Source: Candidatus Chloroploca asiatica (GTDB lineage Bacteria > Chloroflexota > Chloroflexia > Chloroflexales > Chloroflexaceae). From it: a stretch of DNA of 54,639 nt. The stretch is from the NCBI RefSeq assembly GCF_002532075.1, contig NZ_LYXE01000096.1, forward strand, positions 1 through 54,639, read 5' to 3'. Position 1 is the stretch's first letter. Every line of letters starts with the position of its first letter. Under the pieces are notes generated by a model, which did no database searches, had not been told where the DNA came from, and saw only the letters and a program-made list of their open reading frames with translations. A program made the position numbers and the translations under genes. Of the stretch, positions 24,828-32,985 are shown in pieces.

Positions 24828-25397
24828 ATGAGCCGCCTGGCCCGTTTTGCCTGGTTGCCCCTCTGTTTCGTGCTGGTCGGATGTCACGTCGATATGTACG
24901 ATCAGCCCAAGTATCGGCCCAATCGCCCGAGTGATTTTTTTGAGGATGGCCGCTCGATGCGCCCACCGGTCGAAAATACGGTTGCGATGGGCAGTTTCGA
25001 GGCCGACTCGGCACTCTTTACCGGGCGCCTCAATGGTGAACTGGCGGTTGAATTGCCCATGGAATTGACTGCCGAGTTACTGGAGCGAGGGCAGACCCGC
25101 TACGACGCCTTCTGTGCCCCGTGTCACGGCCTGGCCGGCGATGGCAACGGCGTGATCGCCTATCGCGGCCCCATGGAGGTGCCAACCTTGCATAGTGACC
25201 GCCTCCGCACGGTTGCCATTGGCTACTACTTCGACGTCATTACCAATGGCGTCAACCGGATGTATAGTTATGCGCATCGCATTCCACCTGAAGATCGCTG
25301 GGCCGTCGCTGCGTATGTGCGTGCCCTGCAGTTGAGCCAGAATGTTGACGCTGATACCCTGACCGCCGAAGAGCGTGCCCTGCTTGGTGGGCCGTAA
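24828..25397 (+). CDS. actE: Alternative complex III subunit ActE, monohaem cytochrome c
   Basis: A 189-residue lipoprotein-like cytochrome. The N-terminus MSRLARFAWLPLCFVLVGC ends in a lipobox cysteine, so it is probably anchored in the outer leaflet of the cytoplasmic membrane. One haem-binding motif, CAPCH (in FCAPCHGLAGDGNG), lies near residue 100, and a Met-containing region downstream (NRMYSYA) may supply the second axial ligand. ATG 24828 is preferred because TAGGAAG lies nine bases upstream; ATG 24786, which almost touches the actB stop, is an alternative. By analogy with Chloroflexus it carries electrons from the complex towards the oxidase. Confidence 0.85.
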   Translation: MSRLARFAWLPLCFVLVGCHVDMYDQPKYRPNRPSDFFEDGRSMRPPVENTVAMGSFEADSALFTGRLNGELAVELPMELTAELLERGQTRYDAFCAPCHGLAGDGNGVIAYRGPMEVPTLHSDRLRTVAIGYYFDVITNGVNRMYSYAHRIPPEDRWAVAAYVRALQLSQNVDADTLTAEERALLGGP

Positions 25398-25421
25398 CGG
25401 TATAGAGAGCGAGTTTCCGTC

Positions 25422-26084
25422 ATGTCTGCACAGATCTTCTCGCGCAACGCCAATGCAATCCTGCTGGTGAGTATCGCTGCGATTGTGCTGCTCATTGTCG
25501 GCATTATCGCAGCTCTGATCGGGCTCTACCTGTCACCCTGGTATACCGGGGTCGGTGATGCGATCGAGCAGCCAGTGCCTTTTAGTCATAAACATCACGT
25601 TGATGAACTGATGATTGATTGCCGCTATTGCCATTCGACGGTCGAACGGGTTGCCCACGCCGGCATTCCTTCGACCGATACCTGTATGTCGTGCCACTCG
25701 CAGATCTGGACGAATAGCCCGCTTTTGCAACCAGTGCGCGATAGCTATCAGACCGGTGAACCCGTGCTCTGGAATCGGGTCTACGATTTGCCCGATTTTG
25801 TCTATTTCAACCATAGCGTTCACGTTGCCAAGGGCATCGGGTGCGCATCGTGCCACGGACGGGTCGATCTGCAACATTTGACGGCCAAGGAACAGCCCCT
25901 CTATATGGGGTGGTGTCTCGGTTGCCACCGCGCTCCCGAAGAGTATATCCGCCCACGTGACGAAGTTTTTAATATGGCCTATGAACCACAGATGATGCCC
26001 ATCGACGAGCGGCTCGCGCTGGTTCAAGAATATCAGATTCCAGTTGATGGTCGGCTGACCCATTGTTATATGTGTCACCGTTAA
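25422..26084 (+). CDS. actA: Alternative complex III subunit ActA, pentahaem cytochrome c
   Basis: A 220-residue membrane-anchored cytochrome. One N-terminal helix (AILLVSIAAIVLLIVGIIAA) is followed by a periplasmic domain with five CxxCH motifs in order: CRYCH, CMSCH, CASCH, CLGCH and CYMCH. Extra histidines (HKHH, FNHSVH) can be distal ligands, as in cytochrome c7-type folds. Five haems is exactly the number in ActA. It follows actE after 24 bases, and the stop is 13 bases from actG. Confidence 0.92.
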   Translation: MSAQIFSRNANAILLVSIAAIVLLIVGIIAALIGLYLSPWYTGVGDAIEQPVPFSHKHHVDELMIDCRYCHSTVERVAHAGIPSTDTCMSCHSQIWTNSPLLQPVRDSYQTGEPVLWNRVYDLPDFVYFNHSVHVAKGIGCASCHGRVDLQHLTAKEQPLYMGWCLGCHRAPEEYIRPRDEVFNMAYEPQMMPIDERLALVQEYQIPVDGRLTHCYMCHR

Positions 26085-26097
26085 TAGAGGGAACCCA

Positions 26098-26532
26098 ATG
26101 AGCCATACGTCAGACAGCCACACCATTAAAGAACCCTCGCCAGAGAGTCTCGCTAAAGGGTATGAGGTGAGCGACTGGAGCATGCGTCCGGTCTTCATCC
26201 TCACAATTGCCTGTGTCAGTCTCTTGCCGCTGGCAATTGTCGTTATTTTTATCATGCTTGGGGCAACCAAGGGCCAGCTTGGCGATGTCAGTCATAACCT
26301 GGCCCCACCCGAACTCGCCCAGTTGCCTCCTTCGCCGCGCCTCGAACAGAACCCGAATGTTGATGGGACACGCATTATGCGTGAAGCGACTGAACAGATC
26401 GAGAACTACGGCTGGGTCAATCAGCGTACCGGCGTTGCCCATATTCCTATCGAGCGGGCCAAGGAATTGTTGCTTGAGCAGGGCATCGCTCCGTTTGCAA
26501 CAACTCAACCCGAGGGCGGAACAAGACCATGA
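26098..26532 (+). CDS. actG: Alternative complex III subunit ActG (membrane anchor)
   Basis: A 144-residue protein with one membrane helix (VFILTIACVSLLPLAIVVIF) and a periplasmic C-terminal domain without cofactor motifs. Identification rests mostly on its place after actA in the B-E-A-G order known from the respiratory-type ACIII cluster. The small conserved block WVNQRTGVAHIPIERAKELL occurs in several proteins of such operons. AGAGGG lies seven bases before ATG 26098. The stop codon overlaps the next start (ATGA), so it is translationally coupled to SCO1. Confidence 0.75.
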   Translation: MSHTSDSHTIKEPSPESLAKGYEVSDWSMRPVFILTIACVSLLPLAIVVIFIMLGATKGQLGDVSHNLAPPELAQLPPSPRLEQNPNVDGTRIMREATEQIENYGWVNQRTGVAHIPIERAKELLLEQGIAPFATTQPEGGTRP

Positions 26533-27380
26533 CGATGTATACGCCCCTTTTTCGCTGGTTCTCAGCCCTGTTGCTTGCGCTCATGCTGATGCTCAGTCTG
26601 GCACCCGCAGTGGTGCAGGCGCAGAGTGGGGCCCATCATCTCGAGAATATCTCGTTCGAGCAGCGCCTTGGTGAGAAGGTGCCGCTCGATCTGACGTTTG
26701 TCAACGAACATGGCGCAACCGTCGTTCTGGGTGACTACTTCGGTGACTTGCCAGTGGTACTCTCATTGGGCTACTATGAATGCCCAATGCTCTGTTCGCT
26801 GGTGCGCAATGGCATGGTCGACGGCTTGAGTGATGTGCGCCTCACCGCAGGCATTGATTACCACGTCGTCAATGTCAGCATTGACCCCACCGAGACGACG
26901 ATGCACGCAGCCAATACCAAGGCTGCGATCGTGTCACGTTATGCTCGCCCTGGCAGCGAAGAGGGCTGGCACTTTTTGACGGGAACCCAGGATAGTATCA
27001 AGCAACTGGCCGATGCTGTCGGCTTTGCCTATTTTTATGATGAGACGATTGACCAGTATGCGCACGCCGCTGGTATTCTCGTGCTCACCCCTGAGGGTGC
27101 CCTGGCCCGTTATTTCTACGGCATCGAATATAACGCCAGCGATCTGCGCCTCGGGCTCGTTGAGGCGTCGGGGAACAAGATTGGCACACCGGTTGACCAG
27201 TTGTTGTTACTCTGTTATCACTTTGACCCTTCGACTGGCAAGTACACCGGTCTGGTCATGACCATCACTCGCATCGCCGGAACCATCACGGTGATGATCA
27301 TCCTTGGCTCGATCTTTTTCCTGAGCCGTAGTTCTCAGCAACGTGGCGCACCTCCCGGGTCAGCTGCTAGCGCAGATTGA
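26529..27380 (+). CDS. SCO1/SenC copper chaperone for cytochrome oxidase
   Basis: A 283-residue thioredoxin-fold protein that delivers copper to the CuA site of oxidase subunit II. It has an N-terminal signal or anchor helix (LLLALMLMLSLAPAVVQAQ), the copper-binding CPMLC motif (GYYECPMLCSLVRNG) and the distal histidine in YAHAAGILVL. A C-terminal membrane helix (IAGTITVMIILGSIFFLS) is also present. The start overlaps the actG stop by four bases. Its position between ACIII and the oxidase genes matches the Chloroflexus cluster. Confidence 0.92.
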   Translation: MTMYTPLFRWFSALLLALMLMLSLAPAVVQAQSGAHHLENISFEQRLGEKVPLDLTFVNEHGATVVLGDYFGDLPVVLSLGYYECPMLCSLVRNGMVDGLSDVRLTAGIDYHVVNVSIDPTETTMHAANTKAAIVSRYARPGSEEGWHFLTGTQDSIKQLADAVGFAYFYDETIDQYAHAAGILVLTPEGALARYFYGIEYNASDLRLGLVEASGNKIGTPVDQLLLLCYHFDPSTGKYTGLVMTITRIAGTITVMIILGSIFFLSRSSQQRGAPPGSAASAD

Positions 27381-27391
27381 GAGGAAGCACT

Positions 27392-28447
27392 ATGCCCGAC
27401 TTCCCTTTATTTCCTGAACAGGCCTCAACCTTTGCCGGGCCAATTGATGCCCTCTATGGCGTTTTGATCGCGCTCAGCCTAATCTTTGGCGGCATCCTGC
27501 CGTTCATTATTCTCTATCTGATGGTGCGCTACCACCGGAGCCAGAAGGCCGACCGGAGAAACCAACCCGAGGGAAGCCTGCCGCTCGAATTGACGTGGAC
27601 GATCATTCCGCTGGTGCTTGTGCTGGGGGTCTTTTTCTGGGGCGCGTTTCTCTATATTGACATCCGCACCCCACCCGAGCGCAACCTTGAGATCTATGTC
27701 ATTGGCAAGCAGTGGATGTGGCACGCCCAGCATCCTAATGGCAAGCGCGAAAATAATGAGTTGCACGTGCCCATCAATCAGCCGGTCAAGCTCGTTATGA
27801 CTTCGCAGGATGTCATCCATAGCTTCTATATTCCCGCCTTCCGGGTCAAACAGGATGTTTTGCCAGGTCGCTATACCACGATGTGGTTTGAAGCGACGCA
27901 AACTGGCGAATACCATCTCTTCTGTGCCGAGTATTGTGGCACCGAACACTCACGCATGGTTGGACGTGTCGTTGCCATGAGCCTCGCCGATTACGAGCGC
28001 TGGTTGACGACCCCCGGCGAGATTATCCTGCCCGACGGCAGCGCTGGCGCGGGCGGTGGTGGTTCAACCCTGATTCCGTCGATCGGCGATCCTATGGCCC
28101 TTGCTGGGGCGCAACTCTTTACGAACTTGGGCTGCGTCGGTTGTCATCGCGATGACGGGGCTGGCATTGGCCCGAGCATGGTGGGGCTCTATGGTGTTGA
28201 GACACGGATGCAGGATGGCAGCCTCGTGACTGCCGATGAAAATTATCTCCGCGAGTCGATCCTTAATCCTGGGGCCAAGATTGTCGCTGGCTATGCCAAT
28301 GTGATGCCGTCGTACGATGGGCAACTCAGCGAGGATCAGTTGAATCAGTTGATCGCGTATATCAAGTCGCTCTCGGATAGTGAGAGCGCCAGCACCCGCC
28401 TCTCGAATGCCCAGATCGCCAGTGTCGTTGCTGACGAATTGAAGTAG
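27392..28447 (+). CDS. coxB: Cytochrome c oxidase subunit II with fused cytochrome c (caa3 type)
   Basis: A 351-residue subunit. After a short N-terminus, two membrane helices lead into the periplasmic cupredoxin with all CuA ligands: the His of VIHSF and the cluster [12 protein letters not shown] (two Cys, Glu, His, Met). A Gly-rich linker (GAGGGGS) then joins a C-terminal cytochrome c domain with CVGCH and a Met ligand region ([13 protein letters not shown]). This fusion defines caa3-type oxidases, in which the attached cytochrome receives electrons directly. ATG 27392 is preferred because GAGGAAG lies just upstream; a TTG at 27377 opens the frame. Confidence 0.94.
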   Translation: MPDFPLFPEQASTFAGPIDALYGVLIALSLIFGGILPFIILYLMVRYHRSQKADRRNQPEGSLPLELTWTIIPLVLVLGVFFWGAFLYIDIRTPPERNLEIYVIGKQWMWHAQHPNGKRENNELHVPINQPVKLVMTSQDVIHSFYIPAFRVKQDVLPGRYTTMWFEATQTGEYHLFCAEYCGTEHSRMVGRVVAMSLADYERWLTTPGEIILPDGSAGAGGGGSTLIPSIGDPMALAGAQLFTNLGCVGCHRDDGAGIGPSMVGLYGVETRMQDGSLVTADENYLRESILNPGAKIVAGYANVMPSYDGQLSEDQLNQLIAYIKSLSDSESASTRLSNAQIASVVADELK

Positions 28448-28478
28448 ACCCGCTAGAACTATCCAGGGAAGATGCATT

Positions 28479-30137
28479 ATGGCAACCACAGCCCTTCCGT
28501 CACGTGGCTATCTCGAAGATGATACTCCAACCGTCTGGGCTTGGATCAAGTCCTGGCTCTTCACGGTCGATCACAAGCGCATTGCGATTCTCTATCTCCT
28601 TGCGATCAATTTTTATTTCCTCCTGGGTGGTCTGGCTGCGTCAGTCGTCCGGATCGAGTTGATTACCCCGCAGGGCGATCTGCTCTCCTCTGACCTCTAC
28701 AACCGGGCGTTTACGCTGCACGGGATCATCATGGTCTTCTTTTTCTTGATCCCGGGTATTCCTGCGGTGCTCGGTAATTTTTTGATCCCGCTGATGGTCG
28801 GGGCACGCGATATGGCTTTTCCCCGCCTCAATCTCTTCAGCTGGTATCTCTATATGATCGGCGGGATCTTTGCCCTCTCCGCCGCTGTCTTTGGTGGCGT
28901 TGATACCGGCTGGACCTTCTATACGCCTTTTAGTTCGACCTATTCCAATTCAAATGTGATCCTGACGATTGCCGGGGCGTTTGTGATGGGCTTTTCGTCC
29001 ATCGCCACTGGCGTGAATTTCATCGTGACAACCCATACGATGCGCGCCCCCGGGCTGACCTGGTTCCGTCTGCCGCTCTTTGTCTGGTCAAGCTATGCCA
29101 CGAGTCTGATTATTGTGTTGGCAACGCCGGTCGTCGGGATTACGCTGCTTTTGGTTGCTATCGAGCGCATCTGGGGCGTCGGGATCTTCGATCCGGCCCT
29201 CGGTGGCGATCCACTGCTCTTCCAGCATCTCTTCTGGTTCTATTCGCATCCCGCCGTCTATATCATGATTTTGCCCGGGTTCGGGGTGATTTCGGAACTG
29301 ATCTCGACCTTCTCACGCAAACGCATTTTTGGCTACGAATTCATTGCCTTCTCTAGTATGGCAATTGCCATCATCGGCTTCCTTGTCTGGGGCCACCATA
29401 TGTTCGTGAGTGGGCAGTCGGTCTATGCTGGCCTGGTCTTCAGCTTCATTACGATGCTCGTCGCCATTCCTTCCGCCATCAAAGTCTTTAACTGGACCGC
29501 GACGCTCTACAAGGGGTCGATTAGCTATCGCACCCCGATGCTCTATGCCCTCGGGTTCATCGGGCTTTTTGTCATCGGCGGGCTGACCGGTATCTTCCTC
29601 GGCGTGGTTGCGATTGACATTCACGTCACCGATACCTATTTTGTCGTGGCGCACTTCCACTATGTGATGGTCGGCGGCACGATTATGGCCTACCTCGGCG
29701 GCATCCATTTCTGGTGGCCCAAGATGACCGGACGGATGTACAACGAGGTCTGGGGCGGGATTTCAGCCCTGATTATCTTTGTTGGCTTCAATATGACCTT
29801 CTTCCCCCAGTTTGTGCTGGGTTATCTGGGCATGCCCCGCCGCTATCACGTCTATCCCCAGGAGTTCCAGGTGCTCCACGTGCTCTCGTCGGCTGGCTCG
29901 ACGGTGCTGGCGATTGGCTTCATTATTCCCCTCGTCTACCTGACGCTTTCGCTCTGGAAGGGCAAGCTGGCCGGAGATAATCCGTGGGACGCAACCGGGC
30001 TTGAGTGGACGGTTTCGTCACCGCCGCCAGCCCACAATTTCGATGAGATCCCTGTGGTGACCACCGAGGCGTATGCCTACCCACCCGAGGCCGCCGAGCG
30101 CGACGCGGCTGCGTGGCGCCCTGGTTCACCTCTGTAA
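28479..30137 (+). CDS. coxA: Cytochrome c oxidase subunit I
   Basis: The catalytic haem-copper subunit, 552 residues with about 12 membrane helices. Visible ligands are the haem a His in [11 protein letters not shown], CuB His plus cross-link Tyr in [15 protein letters not shown], the CuB pair in GHHMFVSG, and the haem a3/a pair in [11 protein letters not shown]. The YSHPxV sequence in place of GHPEV is the mark of A2-type oxidases, which lack the D-channel glutamate and use a Tyr-Ser pair instead; that fits the caa3 subunit II. AGGGAAG lies seven bases before ATG 28479. Confidence 0.95.
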   Translation: MATTALPSRGYLEDDTPTVWAWIKSWLFTVDHKRIAILYLLAINFYFLLGGLAASVVRIELITPQGDLLSSDLYNRAFTLHGIIMVFFFLIPGIPAVLGNFLIPLMVGARDMAFPRLNLFSWYLYMIGGIFALSAAVFGGVDTGWTFYTPFSSTYSNSNVILTIAGAFVMGFSSIATGVNFIVTTHTMRAPGLTWFRLPLFVWSSYATSLIIVLATPVVGITLLLVAIERIWGVGIFDPALGGDPLLFQHLFWFYSHPAVYIMILPGFGVISELISTFSRKRIFGYEFIAFSSMAIAIIGFLVWGHHMFVSGQSVYAGLVFSFITMLVAIPSAIKVFNWTATLYKGSISYRTPMLYALGFIGLFVIGGLTGIFLGVVAIDIHVTDTYFVVAHFHYVMVGGTIMAYLGGIHFWWPKMTGRMYNEVWGGISALIIFVGFNMTFFPQFVLGYLGMPRRYHVYPQEFQVLHVLSSAGSTVLAIGFIIPLVYLTLSLWKGKLAGDNPWDATGLEWTVSSPPPAHNFDEIPVVTTEAYAYPPEAAERDAAAWRPGSPL

Positions 30138-30222
30138 ACTGGTCAGTCGCAGAGGTCACCAACCTCTGCCCGTTTCTCGCGGTGGTATGCCTACCCCGCG
30201 CAAAGGTTTGAGGAGCGAAACC

Positions 30223-31035
30223 TTGGCGACAACAACAACAACGCAAGGATCAGAGGTACAGGGGCACGAGGCACATGCTGACCACGGTCACGCCGGCCAC
30301 GGCCGCGAGCTGCAGCACCATTTTGAGACGGCCCAACAGCAGAAAGAGGCGGCCACCCTGGGGATGTGGGTCTTTCTGGTGACCGAGTTGATGCTCTTTG
30401 GCGGGATCTTTATGGCCTATGCGGTCTATCGTTGGGCTTTTCCCGACATCTGGGCCGAGGCAGCCCATCATCTCAACACGCCCCTCGGCGCAGTCAATAC
30501 GGTCGTCTTGCTCGTCAGTTCGCTCACCGTCGCCCTCGCGGTCAATGCCGCCGAAGAAGGGCGCAACAAACGCCTCATCCGCCTGCTTGGTGTGACAATG
30601 GTGCTCGGTGTGGCGTTCCTGGGCATCAAGGCGTATGAGTATAGCGAGAAGTTTGCCCATTGCGCGGGCTACAAAACGCCGTTCGCCTGGGCTTCTGGTG
30701 GCGCACCCCTCGGCGAAACCGAGTGCCTCGTGCCCGGGCGGGCGTTTGTCTTCCCCGAGGCCCACGGCACAACTGCCGCCGATGCGCACAACGAGGTTAC
30801 GCCAGGCCAGGGCAGTCCCTACCAACTCTTTTACCTGCTCTACTTTATCTCCACCGGGCTGCACGCCGTCCACATGCTGATCGGGTTAAGCATCGTCGGC
30901 ATGCTGACCTTTATGGCCGCACGCGGTGTCTTTACTGCGGCCTACTCCACACCCGTCGAGATCGGGGGCCTCTACTGGCACCTGATCGATATTATCTGGG
31001 TCTTCCTGTTTCCGCTCTTTTATCTGGTACACTGA
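30223..31035 (+). CDS. coxC: Cytochrome c oxidase subunit III
   Basis: About 270 residues. A His-rich N-terminus (HEAHADHGHAGHGRELQHH) is followed by five predicted helices, including MWVFLVTELMLFGGIFMAYA, TVVLLVSSLTVALAVNAAEE, LLYFISTGLHAVHMLIGLSI and WHLIDIIWVFLFPLFYLVH. These are typical of subunit III. A TTG at 30223 is the likely start, because AGGAG (30211-30215) lies seven bases before it. ATG 30187 and a frame reaching back into coxA are less likely. The stop overlaps the coxD start (TGATG). Confidence 0.9.
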   Translation: MATTTTTQGSEVQGHEAHADHGHAGHGRELQHHFETAQQQKEAATLGMWVFLVTELMLFGGIFMAYAVYRWAFPDIWAEAAHHLNTPLGAVNTVVLLVSSLTVALAVNAAEEGRNKRLIRLLGVTMVLGVAFLGIKAYEYSEKFAHCAGYKTPFAWASGGAPLGETECLVPGRAFVFPEAHGTTAADAHNEVTPGQGSPYQLFYLLYFISTGLHAVHMLIGLSIVGMLTFMAARGVFTAAYSTPVEIGGLYWHLIDIIWVFLFPLFYLVH

Positions 31036-31415
31036 TGGCAGAACACAGCAACCCCATACCTGGCGCCGATGGCCACGCTGCGGCAAGCGACCATCATAGC
31101 CACGGCCATATCGGACGCGACACCTATTATCGGGTCTTTGCCGCCCTGATGGTGCTGATGGTTTTGACGGTGGGAGCCTGGTGGGTCGAGGGGTTTATGG
31201 AGATCCCTCGTGTCTTGGGGGTGATCGTCGCGCTGGCGATTGCGTCAACCAAGACGGTGCTGATTATCTACTATTTTATGCATATCAAGATCAGCAATCG
31301 GGTCACCCAGCTCTACGCAGTCTCGGCTTTTATCGCCTTCACGATCCTCTTCGTCATTGTCATGGGTGATTATTTTGCACGCGGCTGGCCTCCAGAAATC
31401 GGTCCGCTCCCCTAA
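31035..31415 (+). CDS. coxD: Cytochrome c oxidase subunit IV
   Basis: A 126-residue small subunit of the prokaryotic COX4 type with three membrane helices (VFAALMVLMVLTVGAWW, VLGVIVALAIASTKTVLIIY, YAVSAFIAFTILFVIVMG). The family signature of a Lys in the second helix followed by YYFMHIK is present. ATG 31035 overlaps the coxC stop by one base. It is the last gene of the operon, and repeat DNA follows. Confidence 0.9.
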   Translation: MAEHSNPIPGADGHAAASDHHSHGHIGRDTYYRVFAALMVLMVLTVGAWWVEGFMEIPRVLGVIVALAIASTKTVLIIYYFMHIKISNRVTQLYAVSAFIAFTILFVIVMGDYFARGWPPEIGPLP

Positions 31416-31435
31416 ACCCATAAGTTTGGCCCGTG

Positions 31436-31570
31436 TTGACGCAAAGGCGCAAAGACGCAAAGCTGTGGATGCCAATCCATAAAATCTTCGCGCCTCTGCG
31501 CCTTTGCGTCATATACCCCGCCTTATTTGCAAGATTGGCCCGGTGTTGACGCAGAGACGCAGAGCCTGCA
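31436..31570. repeat. Dispersed GACGCAAAG-type hairpin repeats
   Basis: GTGTTGACGCAAAGGCGCAA and, further on, GCGCCTCTGCGCCTTTGCGT are arms of an imperfect hairpin like that at 9802-9872. A third half-copy (TTGACGCAGAGACGCAGAG) follows at about 31547. They fill the gap between the convergent coxD and TIGR01777 genes and probably stop both transcripts. Confidence 0.7.
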
Positions 31571-31575
31571 CCCAT

Positions 31576-32511
31576 TTACCCTAGCAGATCCTGCAACGCC
31601 GGACGCAATTCTGGATACGCAAACTGATACCCGAGTTTTTGTGCCCGGTTCGGCACGACGCGCTGGCCTTTGACTACCAAATCCGCCATTTCACCAAGCG
31701 TGAGCCGCAGGCTGAATTCGGGCACCGCTAGCCACGAGGGCGACCCGATCACCTTGCCGAGTATCTCAGAGAAGTCGCGGTTGGTCTCGGGGTTCGGGGC
31801 CGTGCCGTTGAGTGGGCCGCTGATCTGCTCATTTTCGAGTGCAAAGAGAAAGAGCCCGATCTCGTCATCGGGGTGAATCCACGAATAGTATTGTGAACCG
31901 GGCATAATTGGGCCGCCAGCGCGCACCCGAAACGGGATCAGGATTTGCCCAAGGGCCCCGGCGTCAGGATCAAGCACAATGCCCGTACGAATAAAGGCCA
32001 CTCGCACCCCATACTCACTCGCCCGTTGCGCCTCACGCTCCCAGGCGATGCTCACCTTGGCCACAAAGTCGTTGCCTGCCGCCGAGTCTTCATCAAAGGT
32101 AGCCGTGGTGCTGTACCCGTAAAAGCCTGCCGCCGAGGCATTGACCAGGACGGTCGGGCGGGTTTGCGCAGCGGCAATCGCCTTCACCAATCCGCGGGTT
32201 CCGATCACCCGACTACTCAGAATCTCTTCTTTGTACGCCGGGGTCCATCTCACACCGATCACCCCCTGCGAAATCGGTGCCCCGGCTAAATTGATAATGG
32301 CATGCGCCCCATCAATCGCCGCCGCCCAGGGGCCATCCTCCGCCGGCGACCACGCGACATACTCAGCCGCCCCCGGCAAGACGCGCCGCGCCGCATCAGG
32401 ATTGCGCGAAAAGATAACCAGTGCATAGCCGCGCTCGCGTAGCGCCGCAAAAAGCTTCCGTCCGACCAACCCGGTTGCCCCAGTGAGAATGATGCGTTTT
32501 GTTGTGTTCAT
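31576..32511 (-). CDS. TIGR01777 family NAD(P)-dependent epimerase-like protein
   Basis: A 311-residue extended short-chain dehydrogenase-type protein. The N-terminal Rossmann motif is IILTGATGLVGRKL, followed by AHAIINLAGAPI and SSRVIGTRGLVKAI. VNASAAGFYGYS takes the place of the catalytic Tyr region, and a C-terminal DUF1731-like tail is present. E. coli YfcH and plant homologues with a chloroplast division or cold-stress role belong to the same family; the substrate is unknown. No ribosome site precedes ATG 32511. Instead TTGACG and TACCCT lie so close that transcription should start within a few bases of the ATG, so the mRNA may be leaderless. Confidence 0.88.
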   Translation of the reverse strand: MNTTKRIILTGATGLVGRKLFAALRERGYALVIFSRNPDAARRVLPGAAEYVAWSPAEDGPWAAAIDGAHAIINLAGAPISQGVIGVRWTPAYKEEILSSRVIGTRGLVKAIAAAQTRPTVLVNASAAGFYGYSTTATFDEDSAAGNDFVAKVSIAWEREAQRASEYGVRVAFIRTGIVLDPDAGALGQILIPFRVRAGGPIMPGSQYYSWIHPDDEIGLFLFALENEQISGPLNGTAPNPETNRDFSEILGKVIGSPSWLAVPEFSLRLTLGEMADLVVKGQRVVPNRAQKLGYQFAYPELRPALQDLLG

Positions 32512-32518
32512 ACTATTG

Positions 32519-32548
32519 AGGGTACCCTGAATCTAGCTCTGGCGTCAA
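32519..32548 (-). promoter_or_regulatory. Promoter placing the transcript start at the ATG
   Basis: On the minus strand TTGACG (32548-32543), an 18-base spacer and TACCCT (32524-32519) form a promoter. Its start point would fall at about 32512, next to the ATG at 32511. Confidence 0.5.
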
Positions 32549-32567
32549 GTGCTCTGCGCCTCTGCAT

Positions 32568-32813
32568 TAGGGCGATTGCATCATACGAAATCGGATACAA
32601 CGGGGCACCCGCAAGGGGTGCCCGTACCGGGCCCGGGGGGCACCCGCAAGGGGTGCCCGTACCGGGGTGGGGCACCCGCAAGGGGGGGCCCGTACCGGGC
32701 CGGGGGGCACCCGCAAGGGGAGCCCGTACCGGGCCGGGGGGGCGGGCACGGTGTAGGGGCACCCCTTGCGGGTGCCCTGGCGGGGTGCATACACGGAAGA
32801 TGCAATCGCCCTA
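32568..32813. mobile_element. MITE-like element with 15-bp terminal inverted repeats
   Basis: TAGGGCGATTGCATC (32568-32582) is matched exactly in inverse orientation by GATGCAATCGCCCTA (32799-32813). The outermost TA at each end could be the target duplication typical of IS630/mariner-type transposition. The 246-base element has no gene; its interior consists of reiterated palindromes of GGGCACCCGCAAGGGGTGCCC and GTACCGGGCC. A second left end with the same next 18 bases except two lies at 54426, and a one-mismatch end lies at 9216. This points to a non-autonomous element mobilised by a transposase encoded elsewhere. Confidence 0.65.
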
Positions 32814-32985
32814 GCCTCCCCGCCTCCCTGCCGCTGCGTTAAAACGAAACGCCACGGTGAAGAGATATGGTATCCTATGACCCGACTACTTAACCGCACC
32901 GCTTAGTCCGACAACGAAACGTGCCGCTTCGTCCTATTTCCTATTTCCTGAATCCTTCTCGTAAGACAAATGAGGTTTCCCCCAG

